Source: Candidatus Cloacimonadota bacterium
GTDB lineage: Bacteria > Cloacimonadota > Cloacimonadia > Cloacimonadales > GCA-2742885
Assembly: GCA_002742885.1 (NCBI GenBank)
Contig: PDOO01000008.1
Span: 1 to 43,158, forward strand
Direction: 5' to 3'
DNA: 43,158 bases
Below are positions 1-8,395 of this stretch, one piece after another. Position 1 is the first letter of the stretch, and every line of letters starts with the position of its first letter. The notes under the pieces are model-generated. The model saw only the letters and a program-made list of their open reading frames with translations. It did not search any database and was not told where the DNA came from. Both the position numbers and the translations under genes were made by a program.

Positions 1-296
1 ATTTTTATTGCCTGATTTCAAGAATTGAAAAAATTCAAATCGAAAAGATCGTCAATTGAAATATTTGTAAAGTGTAAATACGTATTTATCTTAATGTAAA
101 ATTATGTTGTGGGGGGGGGATAAATATTAAATTATAATAAATTATGTATTTTTATATTATAAATATTAAATGTGTCTTAATTTAATAAAAATGTTTTTTT
201 ATTCTGCTGTACTGAAATCATTTTAGGAAAAAGGGAAATATAAAATATGCGTTTTTCTGCAATTTTTGCATTTATTTAAAACCCTCACCCCCAACC

Positions 297-425
297 CTCT
301 CCCTGAGGGCGAGGGAGATAAAAGGCAGACAGGAGACAGTCCCTGCAGGTGTTGCCGGAGCAATGAAGGGAGTTTATTGTAAATTTGCCGGCGCCCCTCC
401 TCAGGAAGGGAATTTTAGCCTTTTG
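297..425. repeat. 129-bp direct repeat, copy 1
   Basis: This copy aligns without gaps to 486-614 at a constant offset of 189 bases. A core of about 79 bases (311-389) differs at only two positions, while the outer parts have diverged. The left end has a C-rich/G-rich imperfect inverted repeat (CTCTCCC then GAGGGAG), and the right end carries CCTCAGGAAGGG. The core contains the palindrome CCTGCAGG. There is no open reading frame. It is likely a small interspersed repeat (REP- or MITE-like), which is inference. Confidence 0.8.
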
Positions 426-485
426 TCGTTGCTGAGCAGTTAATTTATTTTTCGGCTAAAATCTATAATTAAATGTTGTTTTTAA

Positions 486-614
486 CTCTCCCGGAGGCCG
501 AGGGAGATAAAAGGCAAACAGGAGGCAGTCCCTGCAGGTGTTGCCGGAGCAATGAAGGGAGTTTATTGTAAATTTGCCTTCATCTCTTCCCGGGACGGGA
601 ATTTTAACCTTTTG
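486..614. repeat. 129-bp direct repeat, copy 2
   Basis: Second copy of the element at 297-425, in the same orientation and the same length. It ends about 20 bases before the stop of the downstream minus-strand methyltransferase gene, so it sits in that gene's 3' region and could also act as a transcript-end structure. Confidence 0.8.
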
Positions 615-635
615 CAGTTCTCCGCAATCTTTTAA

Positions 636-1262
636 TTATTCGGATTTTTTACTTTTAATGACGATAAAGCTGCCTTTTCCGAATCCTTTCAGAGGTTTTT
701 CCGGCTCATTTGTCTCTAAATCAATAAGAGTTTGATAAATTTCCTCAACAACGAAATTACTTTTTTCCGTCATTTCTATTATTTCTTTTACGGAATAAAA
801 ATGCGCATGTTCATAAAATTTGCCGGGATTTTTTCTGTTTAAAATCATTTTACCCAAAAAACTTTCTCTATCTATAAATGCCGTAATCAAATTGCCGTTT
901 TTTTTAGTTATGCGATAAGCTTCTCGCAATGCAAGCAAAGGCTTGTCAATAAAGCAAAGAGAAGTAATAAAAACCGCAAAATCGAAACTGTCGTCCTCAT
1001 AAGGCAAAGATTCTGCTGAACCGAGAGTAACGCTTAAATTCCTTTCTTTTGCAATTTTCAGCATATTCTCGGCAGGATCAATACCGAATTTAATGTTTAA
1101 TTTTTCGGCAAAAATACCGCTTCCTATACCGATTTCAACGCCATTTTTATTTTTAGGAACCGCTTCTTTTAAAGCAAGCAATTCCGAGCGGAAAAGATTT
1201 TCGTTTTTTTTAAACCAATTTTCATATTCCCTTGTATATTCGTTAAAAGGATTATTTTTCAT
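636..1262 (-). CDS. Class I SAM-dependent methyltransferase
   Basis: A 208-residue soluble protein of the Methyltransf_11/UbiE-like class I family. The SAM-binding motif VEIGIGSG lies at about residues 42-49. The acidic residue of motif II is in GIDPAENML (about 60-68). GSAESLPYEDDSFD (about 81-94) is the usual motif III/IV stretch. The substrate cannot be told; relatives methylate small molecules, quinones or lipids. The start is supported by GAGGAG about 9 bases upstream of the ATG. It has no close operon partner, since the tRNA-Asn gene lies just upstream on the same strand with its own terminator. Length is normal for a minimal methyltransferase. Confidence 0.85.
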   Translation of the reverse strand: MKNNPFNEYTREYENWFKKNENLFRSELLALKEAVPKNKNGVEIGIGSGIFAEKLNIKFGIDPAENMLKIAKERNLSVTLGSAESLPYEDDSFDFAVFITSLCFIDKPLLALREAYRITKKNGNLITAFIDRESFLGKMILNRKNPGKFYEHAHFYSVKEIIEMTEKSNFVVEEIYQTLIDLETNEPEKPLKGFGKGSFIVIKSKKSE

Positions 1263-1440
1263 TTAACTGCTCTCCTCAATTGCTGTGATATGTATTACGG
1301 CAATTTTAATTTTACGATATAAACGAAAACACTTTGCAGAATAAAAAAAAAGAGATGTTTCTTTGTCAAATGAAGAAGAATTGCGTATCTTTATAAAAAG
1401 TTGCAGAGCTTATAAGAAAGCAATAACCCGAAGTTTTTGC

Positions 1441-1468
1441 AAAAAAAAGACTCCCGATGAAGGGAGTC
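1441..1468 (-). terminator. Intrinsic terminator of tRNA-Asn
   Basis: On the minus strand, a GACTCCC/GGGAGTC stem (1462-1468 with 1449-1455) is followed directly by eight T (A run at 1441-1448). It lies a few bases past the encoded CCA end of the tRNA. Confidence 0.85.
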
Positions 1469-1475
1469 TGATATA

Positions 1476-1550
1476 TGGCTCCGGAAGAGGGATTTGAACC
1501 CCCGACCTAGTGGTTAACAGCCACCCGCTCTACCGCTGAGCCATTCCGGA
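1476..1550 (-). tRNA. tRNA-Asn (anticodon GTT)
   Basis: A 75-base minus-strand cloverleaf. The acceptor stem is TCCGGAA/TTCCGGA, the discriminator is G and the 3' CCA is genome-encoded. The D arm is GCTC/GAGC. The anticodon loop is CTGTTAA, with GTT at 1516-1518. The T loop is TTCAAAT in a G/C-rich stem. It ends just before a strong terminator. No clear promoter boxes were seen in the 78 bases between it and serA. Confidence 0.97.
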
Positions 1551-1628
1551 TAAGCAACAAATATAAGTTATGTCGTCTTTTTTATGAAAGACCGTTTTCG
1601 TGTCAATTAAAAAAAAACTTTCTTTTGA

Positions 1629-2555
1629 TTATTTATTTACTTTGAAAGTTAAGTCGCCTTTTTCAAAGAAATTAACAATCTGATTAGCGGCGGCTGTTCC
1701 GGCATTTATATTAGCTTCAGCCGTTTGCGCTCCCATTTTTTTAGGCGTAAAATATACTCGATTTCCGAATAATTCTTTCATTTTTTCAGCTTCATTCGGA
1801 GCAACATCGGAAGCATATTTCAAATCCTTGCGTTCTTCGAATAATTTTATCATGCTTTCTTCGCAAACAACTTCTTTTCTGGCTGTATTGATTAAAGCGG
1901 CGTTTTCTTTCATTTCTTTCATCAAATCGTAATTAACAAATTTTCGGGTTGCCGGCACAGAAGGCAAATGCAAAGAAATATAATCGGATTTTCGATAAAG
2001 TTCTTCAACGGTTTTGACGGGATTAACTCCGTCTTTTTTCATGATTTCGTCATCAACAAAAGGATCAAAAGCAATAACATCCATATTGAAACCTTTGGCT
2101 ATGCGAGCGACATTTTTCCCGACATTTCCGTAAGCATGAATTCCGACCGTTTTACCGAATAATTCGGTTCCGGCTTTGCCGTTAAACTGATTTCTTGCCG
2201 TATAAAGCATCATTCCGAAAGCCAATTCGGCAACGGCATTGGAATTTTGTCCGGGCGTATTCATCACGGTAATTCCTTTTTTGCTGCATGCTTCCAAATC
2301 AACATTATCGTATCCGGCGCCTGCGCGAACAACTATTTTAAGATTTTCGGCATTTTCCGCAACATCAGCCGTTACTTTATCGCTTCTCACAATTAAAGCA
2401 TCGACATTTTTAACGGCTTCGATAAGTTCCTCTTTTTCTTTGTAGTTTTCCAAAGCAACGAATTCATAGCCGGCATTTTCACAGGCTTTTTTGATATTGT
2501 TCACGGCTGCCGCCGCAAAAGGTTTTTCGGTTGCTACCAATAATTTTTTAGCCAT
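1629..2555 (-). CDS. serA: D-3-phosphoglycerate dehydrogenase, Lys-type
   Basis: A 308-residue D-2-hydroxyacid dehydrogenase, most likely oxidising 3-phosphoglycerate with NAD+ in the first step of serine synthesis. The substrate-domain motif VRAGAGYDNVD, the nucleotide-binding motif HAYGNVGKNVARIAKGF and the catalytic Arg in NTARKEVV are all visible. The usual catalytic His (TPHxGAST in most SerA) is replaced: the sequence reads FTPKKMGAQTAEANINAG. As I recall, this Lys form is typical of Bacteroidota-type and Entamoeba-type PGDH, so the change is a subfamily mark rather than damage. There is no ACT regulatory domain. The ATG is preceded by GGAGGT at good spacing. No serC neighbour is present. 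Confidence 0.9.
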   Translation of the reverse strand: MAKKLLVATEKPFAAAAVNNIKKACENAGYEFVALENYKEKEELIEAVKNVDALIVRSDKVTADVAENAENLKIVVRAGAGYDNVDLEACSKKGITVMNTPGQNSNAVAELAFGMMLYTARNQFNGKAGTELFGKTVGIHAYGNVGKNVARIAKGFNMDVIAFDPFVDDEIMKKDGVNPVKTVEELYRKSDYISLHLPSVPATRKFVNYDLMKEMKENAALINTARKEVVCEESMIKLFEERKDLKYASDVAPNEAEKMKELFGNRVYFTPKKMGAQTAEANINAGTAAANQIVNFFEKGDLTFKVNK

Positions 2556-2659
2556 TGAGACCTCCGAATATTTATTGAGAAAATAAAATTTTTACAGTCG
2601 AATAAAGGTCAAGTAAAAGAGAAGAATTTTATATTTATTTTTTTAAGACAATATCCCGG

Positions 2660-2687
2660 AAAAATCGCAGATAAAACAAGCTGTGAT
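2660..2687 (-). terminator. Probable terminator of the 2689-4191 gene
   Basis: Immediately after the stop codon on the minus strand, arms ATCACAG and CTGCGAT (one mismatch) enclose an AT-rich loop and are followed by TTTTT. The stem is weak, so confidence is moderate. Confidence 0.4.
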
Positions 2688-2688
2688 T

Positions 2689-4191
2689 TCAGCGAGATTT
2701 TACATCGGGATATAAGATCATCATCGCCAGATCAATCTTGTTTTCAGAGTTCAGACGAAATCTTATTTCTCCGAAATCATGCAGATTTTGTTTGGTATTC
2801 CAAGCTATGAGATGAGCAGATATTTCAATATCTCCGTCAACTTTTCTTAATTTATCTATTTCGAAATAGACAGTTTTATTTTTCCAGTAGCGATGCAAGA
2901 TAAAGAGTAAATTAGAATAAGAACCCATTTCAATCAATTCTCGCTCATCGCCTGCTTTTATAAGTACGGAAGCGGAAGCGACATTCGGCGCCGCCAAAAT
3001 ATCAAAAACCGGAGATCCCAAACTGCGATGTTCCTGAATAAGCCTGTTAAGAAAAGGCGCAATCCGTTCCTGTTCCGGCAAAGTAAGGGATTCTGATTTT
3101 ACGCAAATCCCGGAAGAAAGCATAATATCGTTATTTTTTATTTCGTAATCGGAAGAAACTTTAAAAACTTCATCTTTATCGGGAATAAGAGAAATATCCG
3201 CCGACATTTCATTCGGTCCGGAAACGGTTTGCGCCGAGTAAACGTTGTTTTTGTTTTCAACCCGATGACGGGGCAAAGAGTTCACCATAAAATCAAAAAT
3301 ATTTTCTATTTCATTTTGATAAAGTCTTCTGCCTCTGTATTTATTTTTATTTTCAATCAAAAATTTATACACTTCCGACTTTTGAATCGAAGTTGAAGTT
3401 TTATCGGCGGCTTCTTTTTTCAAATCCTCTATCGATTCCGTTTTTTTATTTGTTTTTTCGGATAAATTTTCATGCGTTGAACTTACCTTGTCTTCAAAAT
3501 AAAGTCGCGGAATTTCGTAATTTATATTTTCTGTTTTTTGTTTTAAGAAATCGTCAAAGTTTTCAACCGAATTTTTAAGATAAAACTCAAAATCAAGTTT
3601 ATTTTTTTTTATTTTAATTTGATCCGAAATCTCTTTGCTGACCGGAATCTCCAGACTGAAAATTTCGCCTTCGGCAAGTTTCATAATAAGTTTTACGCTG
3701 TTGTTTAATAATTTATAATCCGTAAATTCCGGAAAAATTCTCTTTCGGGAATTAATTAAAAGTTTTATCGCCTGAACATTTTTTTTGCCGCCGAAGTTAA
3801 GGTTTATTCCTTCCGCCGTTAAAAAATTTTTCACAAATAATTCATTATCGGAATTAGCCGTAAAAACAAATTGCTCCGCTTTCTTTATTAAATCATCCGG
3901 AATTGCTTTGCCGAAGTTTTCCGGATAAATCAAAACTTCTCTTATTGTCGCTATTTTCATATTAACAAGGTCAAAATTCACTAAAACGGTATCTTGATTA
4001 TTTGAGGAATAAACAGATTGAATTTCATTTTGAGACAAAAAAGCGGGAACCGTTTGTTTCATGCGACAATTTTTTTCCCAGGACAGATATATGCTAAATG
4101 TTTCGGAAGAAATAAAATTGTAATCTTTGGGCTGAAAAGCAAACCCGAGAGATATAAAAAGCATGAACAAAAGAATAAATTTAAGTTTCAC
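2689..4191 (-). CDS. Secreted protein of unknown function
   Basis: A 500-residue protein I do not recognise. It has a clear Sec signal peptide: a short K-rich start, then a hydrophobic stretch at about residues 4-18 ending near GFAFQ. There is no lipobox Cys, so it is probably periplasmic or secreted. Residues about 237-277 form a Lys/Glu/Ser-rich, probably disordered linker between an N-terminal part and a C-terminal part of about 220 residues. No transmembrane helix follows the signal peptide and no T9SS-type tail is present. The start is supported by GGAGG about 10 bases upstream. The 5' leader contains a terminator-like hairpin, so expression may be attenuated. It is divergent from the pgs operon. 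Confidence 0.75.
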   Translation of the reverse strand: MKLKFILLFMLFISLGFAFQPKDYNFISSETFSIYLSWEKNCRMKQTVPAFLSQNEIQSVYSSNNQDTVLVNFDLVNMKIATIREVLIYPENFGKAIPDDLIKKAEQFVFTANSDNELFVKNFLTAEGINLNFGGKKNVQAIKLLINSRKRIFPEFTDYKLLNNSVKLIMKLAEGEIFSLEIPVSKEISDQIKIKKNKLDFEFYLKNSVENFDDFLKQKTENINYEIPRLYFEDKVSSTHENLSEKTNKKTESIEDLKKEAADKTSTSIQKSEVYKFLIENKNKYRGRRLYQNEIENIFDFMVNSLPRHRVENKNNVYSAQTVSGPNEMSADISLIPDKDEVFKVSSDYEIKNNDIMLSSGICVKSESLTLPEQERIAPFLNRLIQEHRSLGSPVFDILAAPNVASASVLIKAGDERELIEMGSYSNLLFILHRYWKNKTVYFEIDKLRKVDGDIEISAHLIAWNTKQNLHDFGEIRFRLNSENKIDLAMMILYPDVKSR

Positions 4192-4671
4192 CGCGCCTCC
4201 GATTATCAGAAAATACTTACCGGGAATATCATTCTTCCCTCCCGAAACAAAAAGTTAAAGAGCAGTTTAAAGATTTGCTCCTTAACAGACTGCAACATTC
4301 AGTCTAAACACAATCTATAAATTTCGGATGAGCAAAAATTGTCAAATTGAATAAGAGGAGATTTACTTTTATTCTTTTTTGAAATGCCGAAACTGATCTT
4401 TAAACAGTATCATTTTACTTTACAATAAATTTTAAAAAGTTTACAATTAAACAAACAATAACATTCAAGAAAAAGAAAGAAATTTTGCCAAACAGACCTA
4501 TCTTTCGCAAAATAAACGGATTATCTTAATCTTACTTATCGGGAGGCAATCAAGAACATATCCGGAATATAAATTGCTTAATTACCGGTATTTTTTATGA
4601 TAAAAAGAATATGTCATTTCCGGTTTTACCGTTAAAACAGCTAAAAAATTTAAAATAAAAATGAGGATTTC
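4192..4671. other. Divergent intergenic region, 480 bp
   Basis: Lies between the secreted-protein gene (minus) and pgsB (plus). The left part holds two hairpins (4254-4286 and 4287-4305), described separately. The rest is AT-rich, with no ORF and no promoter boxes that I would defend. Confidence 0.6.
4242..4305 (-). promoter_or_regulatory. Leader hairpins ending in a terminator (attenuator or sRNA end)
   Basis: Read on the minus strand, a 6-bp hairpin (AGACTG...CAGTCT, 4287-4305) is followed at once by an 11-bp stem (GTTAAGGAGCA...TGCTCTTTAAC, one G-U pair, 4254-4286) and then TTTTTGTTT. This has the form of an intrinsic terminator. It ends about 55 bases before the start codon at 4191. No minus-strand gene lies upstream, because pgsB is divergent. 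Either the leader is attenuated or a short RNA from 4305-4670 ends here. No known riboswitch class was recognised. Confidence 0.6.
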
Positions 4672-5847
4672 ATGAGTATTTTAATTCTTTCCGCTTTTCT
4701 TTTGATTATTTTCTGGATATTTGAATATTACAGGCATGTAAGGAATGTTAAATCCATTCCCGTCCGAATTCACGTAAACGGAACTCGCGGCAAATCAAGC
4801 GTAACCCGTTTAATAATTGCCGGACTGAGAGCCGGAGGGAAAAGAACCGTAGGAAAAACTACCGGAACAATGCCTCGCCTTATTCTTGAAGACGGAAGAG
4901 AAGCATCCATCGAAAGGCTTTTCGGCGCCAATATCATGGAACAAAAATATGTTTTTCGTCATGCCGCCGAGAGAAAACCCGAGATAATGGTCATCGAATG
5001 CATGGCAGTAAATCCCGTATTCCAATGGATAACGGAACGTAAATTCGTTCAATCCACCATTTCCGTGATCACAAATTCGCGCATGGATCATACCGATTTA
5101 ATGGGAAATACGATAGAAAGCATTACCCGATGTTTGTCAAACACCATTCCGGAAAACGGTTATTGCTGCACTTCCGAGAAAGAACAGTTCGGTATTTTTA
5201 AAGAAATTGCCGAAAAAAGGAATACCGAAATAGTTTGCGTTCCGTCTGATCACATTACGCCGGAAGACATGAAAGGATTCAATTATCTGGAACACGAAGA
5301 CAATGTCGCATTGGCTTTAAATGTTTGCGAGCGTTGCGGAGTAAAAAAAGAAGTCGCTTTAAAAGGAATGCATACAGCCGTCCCTGATCCCGGAGCATTG
5401 ACTATTTATCGCTCCGAACAAAACGGGAAATCCTTAAATTTTTATAACGTTTTTGCCGCCAACGACCCGGACTCGACAAAATTCATCTATCATAAAATAA
5501 CGGATAATCTGGAAAATGCGGATAAAATAATTATTTTGAACAGCAGAGCCGATCGCTATTTCAGAACAGTTCAATTGTTGGAGGTCTGTAAAAATCTGGA
5601 GTTTGATTACTTAATTCTGAGCGGAGAAAGAAACGAACAAGCTCTTGACTTCGCCCAAAAAACGGGAATAGACAAAAATAAAATTGAAGTTGTAAACGAA
5701 ATGGATCCGGAAAAATTATACGATAAGATTTGTAACATGACTCATAAAGAAAGTCATATTATCGGCATAGGAAACATTGCCGGTAAAATAAAGTACGGGG
5801 CGAGCATTGTTCGCTGTTTTATGAATAAGTCAAAAGGAGGAAAATAA
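4672..5847 (+). CDS. pgsB: Poly-gamma-glutamate synthase subunit PgsB/CapB
   Basis: A 391-residue ATP-dependent amide ligase of the Mur-ligase-like PgsB/CapB family. It joins glutamates through their gamma-carboxyl groups at the inner membrane. An N-terminal membrane anchor (about residues 3-20) precedes the family signature HVNGTRGKSSVTRLI (about 34-48), which is the ATP-binding loop. GKTTGTMPRLILEDG and TNSRMDHTDLMG are further family motifs. Length matches the family. GAGGATTTC precedes the ATG. It is the first gene of a three-gene operon; pgsC follows after one base. Confidence 0.96.
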   Translation: MSILILSAFLLIIFWIFEYYRHVRNVKSIPVRIHVNGTRGKSSVTRLIIAGLRAGGKRTVGKTTGTMPRLILEDGREASIERLFGANIMEQKYVFRHAAERKPEIMVIECMAVNPVFQWITERKFVQSTISVITNSRMDHTDLMGNTIESITRCLSNTIPENGYCCTSEKEQFGIFKEIAEKRNTEIVCVPSDHITPEDMKGFNYLEHEDNVALALNVCERCGVKKEVALKGMHTAVPDPGALTIYRSEQNGKSLNFYNVFAANDPDSTKFIYHKITDNLENADKIIILNSRADRYFRTVQLLEVCKNLEFDYLILSGERNEQALDFAQKTGIDKNKIEVVNEMDPEKLYDKICNMTHKESHIIGIGNIAGKIKYGASIVRCFMNKSKGGK

Positions 5848-5848
5848 C

Positions 5849-6304
5849 GTGATAGAAGCAGCTGTCGGGATAGGAGTAATTATAAGTCTTGTTTTTGCCG
5901 AAATTTTGGGAGCATCTGCCGGCGGAATAGTTGTCCCGGGCTATATTGCCTTATATTTGGACAGACCGTTGCAGGTTTTGGGAACGTTACTGGTCAGCTT
6001 CATAACCTTGTTAACAATAAAACTTGTTTCTAAGTTTACCTTGCTTTACGGAAAACGCCGCATGGTTCTCAGTATATTATTGGGATTTATTTTCGGTTGG
6101 CTTTCCAGAAATCTCAATTTCGGAGATATTACCGTATTTGATTTGGGAATTAACTCTATCGGTTACATCGTTCCGGGATTGATAGCCAACTGGATGGAAC
6201 GCCAAGGCGTAATAAAAACCTTATCCGTTATGATTCTTGCCGCTATCTTAGTGCGGTTATTATTAATTGTTATTTCGGGAGGGGAGGTATTAACCCATGT
6301 TTAG
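5849..6304 (+). CDS. pgsC: Poly-gamma-glutamate synthase membrane subunit PgsC/CapC
   Basis: A 151-residue integral membrane protein with about four to five hydrophobic helices and the family features GASAGGIVVPGYIALYLDRP near the N terminus and GYIVPGLIANWMERQG at about residues 106-121. PgsC forms the membrane part of the PGA synthase with PgsB. The start is GTG, one base after the pgsB stop, with AAGGAGG at 5834-5840. The 3' end overlaps pgsW by 8 bases, indicating translational coupling. Confidence 0.94.
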   Translation: MIEAAVGIGVIISLVFAEILGASAGGIVVPGYIALYLDRPLQVLGTLLVSFITLLTIKLVSKFTLLYGKRRMVLSILLGFIFGWLSRNLNFGDITVFDLGINSIGYIVPGLIANWMERQGVIKTLSVMILAAILVRLLLIVISGGEVLTHV

Positions 6305-7418
6305 ACCATCATTAAGAACCAATAAATCATTGGTTGCTCTTGCCTTATCAGCTTTTATTCTTTTTTATATTGCCGATCACAGTCGCAAGCAGGTTGAATC
6401 CCGTTGGTATGATTTAAAAATAGAAGCGGCAAAAGAAATGGCTTCCTGCATGAAAGTATTAAAAGAGGAAGCTGCAAAACGAGGTTACGAAATCGATAAA
6501 ATGAACGATCCGCACGGAACCGGCTTAATCGGAGTCGATGTCTCTACAATAACCACAAGCCGAGGTTCTCTCGATGACAGAATAAATTGTCTTAATCCCA
6601 ACTTAGCTGCCGGATTTGTAGATCAATTGAAATCAGCCGGTTTAAAACCCGGAAACTATGTCGCCGCCGGCATCACCGGAGCTAATCCCGGTTTAAATCT
6701 TGCCCTTTACGCTGCGATGAAAACATTGAAATTAAAACCTGTTATCATCACATCAATCGGTTCGGCAATGTACGGAGCAAACAGAGAAGACTTTACCTGG
6801 CTTGACATGGAAAAAGTATTATACGATAAAAAATTAATTCCTTTTATGTCGAGTTTTGCTTCTTACGGAGGCGGAAAAGATATAGGACGAGGTCTTTCCA
6901 AAGACGGACGCTCGGCAATGGACGCAGCCATAAAAAGAACCAATACCGTTTTAATAAACGTAAACGGCTTGGAAGAAAATATCAATGCTCGCCGAAAAGC
7001 TTATCAAAGCAGCCTTAAAGACGGAAAAAGCTTTAAACTTTTCATTAATTTGGGCGCCGGTTACGCAAACGTGGGAAGTTCTATAAATGCCAAACTTATG
7101 AAAACCGGAATTAACAAAAATCTGGCAGACAAAGATTTTCAGAATCCGGGAATTTTTTATACTTTCGCTCAAAAGAACATACCGGTTTTAAATCTTTATA
7201 AGACTGACGTATTTTTAAATAAATATTCTCTTCCGGAAGAATTTGAAAAAACACCTGAGCCGGGAGAAGGAAAAGTATTTGAAACAACTATTTATAATAT
7301 TACGATTGCTTGGATTTGCCTCATTGTTTTATTGGCGGAAATCGTCGCAGTTGTTTACTTTGATCGACAAGAAAGACATTTTACCGGAAATATCGTTGAT
7401 CCCGACAAACATATTTAA
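6297..7418 (+). CDS. pgsW: Poly-gamma-glutamate system protein (PgsW family)
   Basis: A 373-residue protein of the poly-gamma-glutamate system family that accompanies PgsB and PgsC in lineages lacking the Bacillus PgsA/CapA. It has an N-terminal membrane segment (about residues 11-27), a large extracytoplasmic part with GAYxNVGSS-like and GITGANPGLNLALYAAM stretches, and a C-terminal membrane helix (about 335-360) followed by a short charged tail. Its biochemical role is not established to my knowledge; export or anchoring of the polymer is inferred from the company it keeps. The ATG lies inside the end of pgsC. A strong terminator follows. Confidence 0.9.
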   Translation: MFRPSLRTNKSLVALALSAFILFYIADHSRKQVESRWYDLKIEAAKEMASCMKVLKEEAAKRGYEIDKMNDPHGTGLIGVDVSTITTSRGSLDDRINCLNPNLAAGFVDQLKSAGLKPGNYVAAGITGANPGLNLALYAAMKTLKLKPVIITSIGSAMYGANREDFTWLDMEKVLYDKKLIPFMSSFASYGGGKDIGRGLSKDGRSAMDAAIKRTNTVLINVNGLEENINARRKAYQSSLKDGKSFKLFINLGAGYANVGSSINAKLMKTGINKNLADKDFQNPGIFYTFAQKNIPVLNLYKTDVFLNKYSLPEEFEKTPEPGEGKVFETTIYNITIAWICLIVLLAEIVAVVYFDRQERHFTGNIVDPDKHI

Positions 7419-7427
7419 AAAATATCC

Positions 7428-7453
7428 AAGCCCCTTAATCGGGGCTTTTTTTA
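7428..7453 (+). terminator. Terminator of the pgs operon
   Basis: A perfect AAGCCCC/GGGGCTT stem with a six-base loop (7428-7434, 7441-7447) is followed by a T run. It lies 10 bases after the pgsW stop. Confidence 0.92.
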
Positions 7454-7474
7454 TAAAATAAAAAAGGCGAGAAT

Positions 7475-8395
7475 ATGACTTTTGAAGAAAAATTAATTAA
7501 AATTGCTCAAGTTTGGGACAAGAAAATCAATCGTACGGAAAAAAATATAAATATTCAGGGGAGTCCCGCAAGGTCGGACTTCAGGATAGCCGTATCTTCT
7601 CCGGAACAAATATATATTCTGGAAAAATACGGAAAAGAAAAAGAGAAAACAAAAAATAAGATTTATCTTGCAACTGATTATCTGCATAAAAAAATAAAAG
7701 AGATAATTACCTATGAAAGAAATCAAAAAGGAGAATTTGCCCTGATCGAAAACGGAGCGTACTGGCATTTGATAAAATACATAAAAGGAACGGATTTGCC
7801 GCGTCCCGATTATGCTTACGATTCAAGATACGCAAAAGCGTTAATCGATTTTCAAAACAGATTTAATGCCGTTCCGAAAGAAGAAATCAGGAAATTTTGC
7901 AAAGAAAAATTCCATCTAGGCAAATTCTGCCTTAATTTACTGGAAAAACTGAAGAAAAACGATCCTGACATCTATCAAAAAATAACTTTTTCTCATGCTT
8001 ATGCGGAAAGAACAGAAGAGCAAGAACAGAAAGCAGAATTTAATTTTTCGCACGGAGATTTCCATCCCTTGAATATAATTTGGGATAATTTTCAAATAAA
8101 AACGCTTATCGACTGGGAATTTTGCAATTGGAAAATTAAAGGTTATGATTACGGACTGCTGGTCGGGTGCCTCGGGATGGAAAATCCGACAGCTTTGCTG
8201 GGCGATTTAGCAAAAAAATTAACGGCAGAGAATTACGACATCAAAAAATATTTTTTCGATTTGATTTTATGTATTCGACTTCTTTGGTTGTCCAACTGGT
8301 TACATATAGGCGACAAAGGAATGACAGACTTGGAAATTTCTTATTTGAAACTTTTAAATTTAAACAGAGAAAAAATTGAAAACGCCATGTTTTAG
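7475..8395 (+). CDS. APH/choline-kinase-fold phosphotransferase
   Basis: A 306-residue cytosolic kinase of the aminoglycoside phosphotransferase (APH) superfamily. The catalytic Brenner motif is HGDFHPLNIIW (about residues 193-203), and the metal-binding Asp is in LIDWEFCN (about 213-220). The N-lobe Lys is probably in YILEKYGKE. The substrate is unknown: family members phosphorylate choline, homoserine, sugars or antibiotics. Nothing in the context singles out one, and resistance should not be assumed. The start is weakly supported by GGCGAG. The 3' end overlaps the convergent HDOD gene by 4 bases. Confidence 0.85.
   Translation: MTFEEKLIKIAQVWDKKINRTEKNINIQGSPARSDFRIAVSSPEQIYILEKYGKEKEKTKNKIYLATDYLHKKIKEIITYERNQKGEFALIENGAYWHLIKYIKGTDLPRPDYAYDSRYAKALIDFQNRFNAVPKEEIRKFCKEKFHLGKFCLNLLEKLKKNDPDIYQKITFSHAYAERTEEQEQKAEFNFSHGDFHPLNIIWDNFQIKTLIDWEFCNWKIKGYDYGLLVGCLGMENPTALLGDLAKKLTAENYDIKKYFFDLILCIRLLWLSNWLHIGDKGMTDLEISYLKLLNLNREKIENAMF

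Larger units (their letters stand above)
1..635. other. Gene-free region with direct repeats
   Basis: No convincing coding frame is present on either strand. The first 280 bases are very AT-rich and contain a run of nine G at 111-119, which is unusual for this composition. The rest is dominated by two copies of a 129-bp direct repeat, described separately. The region ends at the stop codon of the minus-strand methyltransferase gene. Confidence 0.7.

Noticed and set aside
111-119. Run of nine G as a phase-variable tract
   Set aside because: Not within or just upstream of any gene; more likely neutral or a read artefact.
4018-4320. Plus-strand frame of 100 codons
   Set aside because: Overlaps the start of the secreted-protein gene antisense, has Lys/Arg/Phe-rich random-looking composition and no ribosome-binding site.
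7475-8395. Aminoglycoside resistance gene
   Set aside because: Only the general APH fold is supported; no resistance-family signature or mobile context.
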